From positions 558,001 to 622,000 of the forward strand of contig NZ_WOWO01000003.1 of NCBI RefSeq assembly GCF_009831455.1: a stretch of DNA of 64,000 nucleotides, written 5' to 3'. How positions within the stretch are numbered: the stretch's first letter is position 1; each line of letters begins with the position of its first letter. The stretch is from Salinirussus salinus (GTDB lineage Archaea > Halobacteriota > Halobacteria > Halobacteriales > Haloarculaceae). The position numbers and the translations under genes are program-made. Under the pieces are notes generated by a model that worked only from the letters and a program-made list of their open reading frames with translations, was not told the origin of the DNA and made no database searches. Of the stretch, positions 58,742 to 64,000 are shown in pieces.

Positions 58742-59506
58742 ATGAACAGAAGCCGTCTCCGGAGCCAGGGCAAGCGGCTGGTCGTCTGGCTCGTCGCCGC
58801 CGGCGTGGTCGCGCTGGCGGTCGCGCTGGTCTACTTCGGGACGCCGCTCCGGGGTACCGAGGCCGGCATCGCGGCCGCCGAGGCGAATCCCGACGTGACG
58901 GTCACGGCGGAGGGCGAAACCTACGTCCTCGAACCCGCCGGCGGAAACGCGACTGCGGGGCTGGTCTTCTACCCCGGCGGGCGCGTTCACCCGGACGCGT
59001 ACGTCGCCTCGCTGGCCCCGCTCGCCGCCGACGCGAACGTGACCGTCGTCGTCCCGAAGATGCCGCTGAACCTCGCGGTGCTGGACGGCGACGCGGCCTC
59101 GCGGTACGTCACCCGCTCCGACATGGAAGTCGGGGATGTCGACACCTGGTACGTCGGCGGCCACTCGCTGGGCGGCGTGATGGCCTGCCGGTACGCCCGG
59201 GCAAACCCCGACCGCGTCGACGGCGTGGTCCTGTTTGCCTCCTACTGCGACCGGGACATCTCCGGGACCGGACTCGAGGCGCTGAGCGTGACCGGCAGTG
59301 CCGACACCGTCCTGAACCGCGGGGCCTACCGCGCCGCACTCGGGAACCTCCCCGCGGACGCCACGACGCGAACCCTGCCGCTGAACCACTCCCAGTTCGG
59401 CGGCTACCGGGGCCAGGCCGGCGACGAGCCCAGCGGGCTCTCCTACGCCGCCGCCCACCGCCGGCTGGCCGAGGTGGTCGTTCCCTGGCTGGGCGCCCGT
59501 CCGTGA
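58742..59506 (+). CDS. Membrane-anchored alpha/beta hydrolase
   Basis: A 254-residue protein with one N-terminal membrane helix (about residues 14-31), so the enzyme part probably faces outside. The hydrolase domain has the oxyanion stretch 'GLVFYPGGRVHPDAY', the nucleophile elbow 'WYVGGHSLGGVMACRYA' (Gly-His-Ser-Leu-Gly) and a late His in 'LPLNHSQFGGY'. The acid residue is likely Asp in 'SVTGSADTVLN'. Substrate unknown; esterase or lipase activity is reasonable. ATG at 58742 follows the TATA-like box. Confidence 0.87.
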   Translation: MNRSRLRSQGKRLVVWLVAAGVVALAVALVYFGTPLRGTEAGIAAAEANPDVTVTAEGETYVLEPAGGNATAGLVFYPGGRVHPDAYVASLAPLAADANVTVVVPKMPLNLAVLDGDAASRYVTRSDMEVGDVDTWYVGGHSLGGVMACRYARANPDRVDGVVLFASYCDRDISGTGLEALSVTGSADTVLNRGAYRAALGNLPADATTRTLPLNHSQFGGYRGQAGDEPSGLSYAAAHRRLAEVVVPWLGARP

Positions 59507-59602
59507 GCTGGCGGCCGGTGGCGAGCCCGAACGCTCGCGCGGTCTCCCGACGTGCGTTGCCGTCTCGCACAGTCTTTTGCCGCCGGTGACCGAGACCGGA
59601 GT

Positions 59603-60904
59603 ATGACCGACTGGATCGGCGAGACGTTCACGAGCGAGGCCGGCTGGAGCCACCTGGAGGGCCTGGTCGACATCGGGAACCGGATGGCGGGAAGCGAGGG
59701 CGAGCGCCGGGCCGCCGAGGCGACCCGCGACGCATTGGAGGAGGCTGGCGCACGGAACGCCCGCCTCGAGGAGTTCGACATCCAGGGGTGGGCACGGGGG
59801 TCCTCCGCGGTCCACGCCGGCGGCGAGCCCCAGGAGAGTATCGCGCTCCCACGCAGCCCGTCGGGGACGGCGGCCGGGGAGTTCGTCGACCTGGGGTACG
59901 GGCTCCCGGACGACTTTGCGGACGATCTAGAAGGCAAGGTCGTGATGGCCGCGAGCAACGTCCCCGACTGGTACGACCGCTTTCTCCACCGCCGCGAGAA
60001 GTACTACCACGCCGTCGAGGCCGGCGCCGCGGCCTTCGTCTTCCGCAACCACGTCGAGGGCTGTCTCGCACCCACGGGCAGCGTCGGGACCGAGGACGCA
60101 CCGATCGGCGAGATCCCCGCAGTCGGCGTCTCGAAGGAGGTCGGCTCGCGACTCGCCCGCCGGTTCGAGGGCGAGGAGGTGACCGTCGAGGTCGAGGCGG
60201 CGATCCACGACGCCACGAGCCAGAACGTCCACGCCGAGCTGGGGCCCGACACGGAGGAGGCACTCTTGCTGACCAGCCACGTCGACGCCCACGACATCGC
60301 CGAGGGGGCGGGAGACAACGGCGCGGGGACGGCGCTGGTCGTGGAGGTCGCCCGCGCGCTCGCCGCCCGCGAGGACGACCTCGACACCCGCGTCGAGTGC
60401 ATCTGTTACGGCGCCGAGGAGGTCGGGCTCGTAGGGTCGGGCTACGACGCCGACCTGCGCGACCACGACCGGATCAAGGCAATCGTCAACAACGACGGCG
60501 TGGTCCGCGGTCGGACCCTCACCTTCTACACCCACGGCTTCGACGCGCTGGAGGCGGCCGCCGAGGCCGTCGGCGACCGCTTCGACCACCCCGTCGAGAC
60601 CACGCCCGAACTCGGTCCCCACAGCGACCACTGGCCCTACGTCACGTGGGGCGTCCCCGGCTACCACGTGATGAGCAAGACCGGCTCGGAGGGCCGGGGC
60701 TGGGGGCACACCCGCGCGGACACCCTGGACAAACTCGAATCGCGAAACCTCCGCGAGCAGGCCGTCCTCGTCGCGGACCTGGTCGTCGAACTCGCCGACG
60801 CCGACACCGAAATCGAGCCCCGGGACCCCGATGCCATCGCCGACCAGCTCGAGGAGGAGGACCTGGCGGAGGGGATGAAGATCACCGGCGACTGGCCGTA
60901 CTGA
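59603..60904 (+). CDS. M28-family metallopeptidase-like protein
   Basis: A 433-residue peptidase of the M28 (aminopeptidase) family with a PA-like insert. Zinc ligands are visible: His in 'LLTSHVDAHDIAEGAGDNG' with Asp in the same run, Glu pair in 'CYGAEEVGLVGSG', and the last His in 'ELGPHSDHWPYVTWG'. 'PDWYDRFLHRREKYYHAVEA' lies in the insert. No signal peptide is seen, so it should act in the cytoplasm on peptides or acyl-amino acids. ATG at 59603. Confidence 0.9.
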   Translation: MTDWIGETFTSEAGWSHLEGLVDIGNRMAGSEGERRAAEATRDALEEAGARNARLEEFDIQGWARGSSAVHAGGEPQESIALPRSPSGTAAGEFVDLGYGLPDDFADDLEGKVVMAASNVPDWYDRFLHRREKYYHAVEAGAAAFVFRNHVEGCLAPTGSVGTEDAPIGEIPAVGVSKEVGSRLARRFEGEEVTVEVEAAIHDATSQNVHAELGPDTEEALLLTSHVDAHDIAEGAGDNGAGTALVVEVARALAAREDDLDTRVECICYGAEEVGLVGSGYDADLRDHDRIKAIVNNDGVVRGRTLTFYTHGFDALEAAAEAVGDRFDHPVETTPELGPHSDHWPYVTWGVPGYHVMSKTGSEGRGWGHTRADTLDKLESRNLREQAVLVADLVVELADADTEIEPRDPDAIADQLEEEDLAEGMKITGDWPY

Positions 60905-60954
60905 ACGCAAGCAGCTCCTCACCCCGGCTCTGTCTTATCGACGTGGATCTCGGT

Positions 60955-61070
60955 GTCGGGCGCGCGCTGTCGCGGCTCCGGCCGCGACGACACTGCGCGA
61001 GGGACGAGGAGCGCAGGCCGGAGGCCGAGCACCGCAGTCGGCTGGGGAGGTGTGTGGCATCGGGTGGAGC
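60955..61070 (+). repeat. Dispersed modular hairpin element, copy C (module 1 only)
   Basis: Lies in the 262-base gap between two plus-strand genes. The hairpin has outer stem GCGCG 60962-60966 with TGCGC (one G-T pair) and inner stem GTCGCGG with CCGCGAC. Then come GGCTGGGGAGGTGTGTGG and GGGTGGAGCTTTC. The CTGAAAGG-stem module is absent. Compared with copy A, an outer-stem A-T pair is replaced here by G-C. The rest of the gap has no recognised feature. Confidence 0.72.
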
Positions 61071-61166
61071 TTTCCCGGTGTCTCATTTCCGACTCACCGA
61101 GCGCCAACACGGACACCCCCGTTGCGGAAGGGTAGATTCACGGCCCCTCCCGCGGTAGGGGGCGCC

Positions 61167-62072
61167 ATGAGCACGGCGAGAGACCCCTTCGAGGTCGCCG
61201 ACGGCGTCTACTGCATCGACACCGGGCTGTTCGACGCCGGGAGCCTCGCGGTCTACCTCTTCGAGGGCGAGGAGCCCGCGCTGGTCGACGCCGGCACCGC
61301 CGCCAGCGCCGAGACGGTCATGGAGGGAATGGCCGCGTGTGGCGTCGAGCCCGCCGACCTCGAGCACCTCGTGGTCTCGCACATCCACGTCGACCACAGC
61401 GGCGGAGCCAGCGCCCTCGTCGAAGAAAACCCCGACCTGAACGTCTACATCCACGAGATGACCGCACCCCACCTCGCCGAGCCCGGCGCGCTCATCGAGA
61501 GCAGCCGCGAGGCGATGGGCGAGCACTTCGAGCGGATGGGCGAGCAGGGGCCGGTCCCGGGGGAGACCATCGTCGGCGTTCCGGACGAGGGGCTGACCGT
61601 CGAGGCCGGCGGCGGACGCCTGGAGCTGGTCCACGCACCCGGCCACTCGCCGGACCACCTGGCGGTCTGGAACCCCGACCGACAGTTGCTCTTCGCCGCG
61701 GAGTGTCTGGGGATGTACCTCGAGCGGGCCGACCGGTGGGTCCCGCCGGGGACGCTGCCGAACTTCGACGTGGAGGCCATCGACCGGGCCATCGACCGCC
61801 TGCGAGGGTACGACCCCGAGACCGTCGTCTTCCCCCATTTCGGCGCCTGGCCCCGCGACCCCGACGAGCTCTTCGAGACTGCCGGGCGGGAGCTCCACCG
61901 CTGGGACGACCGGGTCATGGAGCTGTACGAGGAGACCGGGTCGGTCGGGGCGACGGTCGACCGGGCCGGCGAGGAGCTGCTCGACATCGCGCCGCCCTAC
62001 GCCCCGGTGATGGAGTCGTTCTACGCCCGGCTCGTGACGCTGGGATACCTGAAGTACCACGGCACCGAGTGA
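61167..62072 (+). CDS. MBL-fold metallohydrolase
   Basis: A 301-residue metallo-beta-lactamase-fold enzyme. The metal motif is 'SHIHVDHSGGASALVEENPD' (HxHxDH), followed by His in 'VHAPGHSPDHLAVW' and Glu in 'LLFAAECLGMYLE', where most members have Asp, and a final His in 'VVFPHFGAWPRDP'. The Glu variant may alter the metal site. The C-terminal 80 residues are helical and resemble those of the LACTB2/lactonase-like group. ATG at 61167. Substrate is unknown. Confidence 0.85.
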   Translation: MSTARDPFEVADGVYCIDTGLFDAGSLAVYLFEGEEPALVDAGTAASAETVMEGMAACGVEPADLEHLVVSHIHVDHSGGASALVEENPDLNVYIHEMTAPHLAEPGALIESSREAMGEHFERMGEQGPVPGETIVGVPDEGLTVEAGGGRLELVHAPGHSPDHLAVWNPDRQLLFAAECLGMYLERADRWVPPGTLPNFDVEAIDRAIDRLRGYDPETVVFPHFGAWPRDPDELFETAGRELHRWDDRVMELYEETGSVGATVDRAGEELLDIAPPYAPVMESFYARLVTLGYLKYHGTE

Positions 62073-62178
62073 CCTCGCGGCAGTCTCTCGCGACCACATC
62101 GGTCCTGCCGACACGTTCGCCGCTTTCCCCGCTTCGGTCGCGACGGCCATCCGGCGAGTCGCCGTCACCCGGCGCCCG

Positions 62179-63264
62179 TCAGTCGCCCTCGGTCCCGGGT
62201 GCGCCATCCGCGTCGCCGGCTCCGATGCTCTCCACGCCGGGCGGTTCCTGCTCGCCGCGGGCGGACTGGACCTTGCCCAGCACGACGGCGCCGACGTAGA
62301 TCCCGACGGCGACGAGGACGATGACCCCGCCGGCCGTGACGCCGCCGTAGTAGGCGACGGCGATGCCCAGCAACACCGCAAGCTCCGCGAGGACGACGGA
62401 GACGACCAGCGACTCGGAGAAACTCCGGGACACCTGCGTCGCCCCCGCTACCGGAACCACGAGCATCGCCGCGACGAGGATGACCCCCATGATCTGCATC
62501 GCGCCGACGACGACCATCGCCGTCAGCATCACCATCACCCGGTTGTACCAGTTGACGGGGATACCGGAGACGGCGGCCGCAGTCTCGTCGAAGGTCACGT
62601 ACAGGAGCTGGTTTCGCGTCACGGCCACCGTTCCGACGATGACGGCAAAGAGCACGAGGAGGATCGCCGCGCTCCGGGGCGACACCGTGGAGAGGTTGCC
62701 AAAGAGGAACTGGTCGACGCCGACGGCGAGTCCGCCCGCGTTGAGGCTGATGAGCGTCGTCCCCAGCGCGAACCCCGTCGACAGAACGATCGCCATCGAG
62801 ACGTCGTTGTAGGCATCGGTGACCTCGGAGATGAGTTCGATGAACAGCGCGGCGACCATCGCGACGACGACCGCGGTGAGGTACGGCGACACCCCGAGGT
62901 CGATGACGGCGTTCAGGAACAGGCCGACGGCCACCCCGGCGAACGCGGTGTGGGCCAGCGCGTCCCCGATGAGCGCGAGCTGGCGGTGGACCAGAAAGGT
63001 CCCGATCAGCGGCGCCATCACGCCGACACAGAGCCCGACGAGTATCGCCCGGTGCATGTACCGGTAGTCCGGGTTCAGCATCTCCAGGCCCGTGACGTAG
63101 TAGACCCAGTCCATCAGCCAGTACCACTGCTCGAGGAGCCACAGGAGGGCGCCGAAGATGAGGTCGCCGATGGCGCCCGGCCCGGCCTGTAGCGGGAGCA
63201 CCACCGACGGGTCCACGGCGGCGAGGCCGCTCGCCGCGAGCGCGGGGCCCACGCCCGCGCTCAT
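62179..63264 (-). CDS. Metal (Zn/Mn/Fe-type) ABC transporter permease
   Basis: A 361-residue membrane protein of the ZnuB/MntB/SitC permease family, with about eight helices after a longer N-terminal hydrophobic region. Conserved stretches are 'MAPLIGTFLVHRQLALIGDA', 'LAHTAFAGVAVGLFL' and 'DETAAAVSGIPVNWYNRVMV'. 'VVGAMQIMGVILVAAMLVVP' is the metal-pathway helix. The C-terminal 35 residues form an acidic tail. Its ATG overlaps the ATPase stop by four bases, marking an operon. The cognate binding protein must lie beyond the window or elsewhere. Confidence 0.92.
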   Translation of the reverse strand: MSAGVGPALAASGLAAVDPSVVLPLQAGPGAIGDLIFGALLWLLEQWYWLMDWVYYVTGLEMLNPDYRYMHRAILVGLCVGVMAPLIGTFLVHRQLALIGDALAHTAFAGVAVGLFLNAVIDLGVSPYLTAVVVAMVAALFIELISEVTDAYNDVSMAIVLSTGFALGTTLISLNAGGLAVGVDQFLFGNLSTVSPRSAAILLVLFAVIVGTVAVTRNQLLYVTFDETAAAVSGIPVNWYNRVMVMLTAMVVVGAMQIMGVILVAAMLVVPVAGATQVSRSFSESLVVSVVLAELAVLLGIAVAYYGGVTAGGVIVLVAVGIYVGAVVLGKVQSARGEQEPPGVESIGAGDADGAPGTEGD

Positions 63265-64000
63265 CCGTCCGCCCCCGCGAGGATCCGCGCCTCGGTTCCA
63301 AAGGCCCGGGCCAGCGCGCCGCTGTCGACGAACTCGTCGGTCGGCCCGTCGAAGTAGACCTCGCGGTTCAGGCAGACGACCCGGTCGGCGCGTTCGACGA
63401 CCGCGCCCAGGTCGTGCTCGACGAGGAGGATGGTGATGCCCTCGGCGCTGAGCGTCGCCAGCAGGTCGTAGAAGGCGCCGACTGACTCGGCGTCGACGCC
63501 GACGGTCGGCTCGTCCAGGACGAGCAGGTCGGCCTCGCTCGCCAGCGCCCGTGCGATGAACGCGCGCTGGCGCTGGCCGCCCGAGAGTTCGGTGATACGG
63601 CGGTCGGCAAACGCGCTCATCCCGACGGTCGCGAGCGCGTCGTCGACGATGGCCCGGTCCTCGCTCGACAGCCGGCCGAAGCCGACGTGCGGGAACCGCC
63701 CCATCTTCACCACCTCGCGGACGGTGATCGGCATCTCCTTCGCGGCGTTTGCGTGCTGGGCGACATAGCCGACCCGCTCGCCGTCGTCGAACTCGCCTGC
63801 TGGCTCGCCGAACAGGCGGGCCGTGCCCGCGTCGGGCTCGAGCAGACCGACCATCAGCTGCATGAGCGTCGACTTCCCGGAGCCGTTCGGCCCCACGATG
63901 GCGAGGTACTCGCCCGGGTCGACGGTCAGCGAGACGCCCTCGACCACGGGCGTGGCCGTGTAACCGAAGGTGACGTCCGCGAGGTCGACGACCGGTCCGT
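63261..64000 (-). CDS. Metal ABC transporter ATPase, 5' end cut by window
   Basis: The ATPase of the same importer (ZnuC/MntA type). Walker A is 'GPNGSGKSTLMQLMVGLLEP', the signature 'LSGGQRQRAFIARALASEAD', Walker B 'LLVLDEPTVGVDAE' and the H-loop 'ILLVEHDLGAVV'. The frame remains open to base 64000 (upstream residues 'VVDLADVTFGYTATPVVEGV' include the aromatic A-loop), so the true start lies outside the window. The stop overlaps the permease start (ATGA). It is the first gene of the pair as read here. Confidence 0.93.
   Translation of the reverse strand, partial: GPVVDLADVTFGYTATPVVEGVSLTVDPGEYLAIVGPNGSGKSTLMQLMVGLLEPDAGTARLFGEPAGEFDDGERVGYVAQHANAAKEMPITVREVVKMGRFPHVGFGRLSSEDRAIVDDALATVGMSAFADRRITELSGGQRQRAFIARALASEADLLVLDEPTVGVDAESVGAFYDLLATLSAEGITILLVEHDLGAVVERADRVVCLNREVYFDGPTDEFVDSGALARAFGTEARILAGADG

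Overview
This 64 kb window comes from a halophilic archaeon (class Halobacteria). It has very high GC, acidic Asp/Glu-rich proteins, Tat/lipobox lipoproteins, archaeal S6e, TruD and KaiC-like proteins, F420-type luciferase-family oxidoreductases, and many leaderless genes with a TATA-like box about 22-28 bases before the start codon. I recognise about 62 protein genes, two cut by the window edges. I see no rRNA, tRNA or CRISPR array.

Layout. 1-3.7 kb: FNT channel (cut), a DUF2103-like zinc protein, a small membrane protein and truD. 3.7-9.5 kb: one minus-strand run with a thiamine-type ABC transporter (lipoprotein, fused permease, ATPase), an AIR-synthase/HypE-like protein and a metallo-beta-lactamase (MBL) hydrolase. 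10-30 kb: acyl-CoA ligase, acyl-CoA carboxylase carboxyltransferase subunit, a sensor-kinase-like protein lacking the usual phospho-acceptor His, enoyl-CoA hydratase, MaoC hydratase, two paralogous LLM oxidoreductases around a GalT-like protein and an MFS transporter, acyl-CoA dehydrogenase, a ring-cleavage dioxygenase/Fe-ADH operon, and further MFS transporters. 30-40 kb: a membrane-anchored five-repeat DUF1508 protein, CoA ligase, dUTPase/dCTP-deaminase-like protein, rps6e, a KaiC-like ATPase with a winged-helix neighbour, a DHH phosphoesterase and universal stress proteins. 40.5-42 kb: a solo tnpB transposon gene with two omegaRNA-like hairpins. 42-48.8 kb: dihydroorotase, Nudix, enolase-superfamily, M23-like and HpcH aldolase genes. 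48.8-56.6 kb: a second CoA-metabolism cluster (thiolase plus DUF35 partner, LLM enzyme, acyl-CoA dehydrogenase, SDR, acyl-CoA synthetase, 3-hydroxyacyl-CoA dehydrogenase). 56.7-64 kb: MFS, methyltransferase, alpha/beta hydrolase, M28 peptidase, MBL hydrolase, and a Zn/Mn-type ABC permease and ATPase (cut).

Together the genes describe aerobic growth on fatty, branched or aromatic acids: activation by CoA ligases, dehydrogenation, hydration, thiolysis, carboxylation and ring cleavage, with MFS exporters or importers beside them.

The most unusual signal is non-coding. Four gene-free stretches (about 1.47-1.75, 23.9-24.07, 53.86-54.07 and 60.95-61.07 kb) hold a family of modular hairpin elements. 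Their stems differ in sequence but keep pairing, and one copy has perfect 15-bp terminal inverted repeats. The same kind of stem covariation is seen in the two hairpins flanking tnpB.
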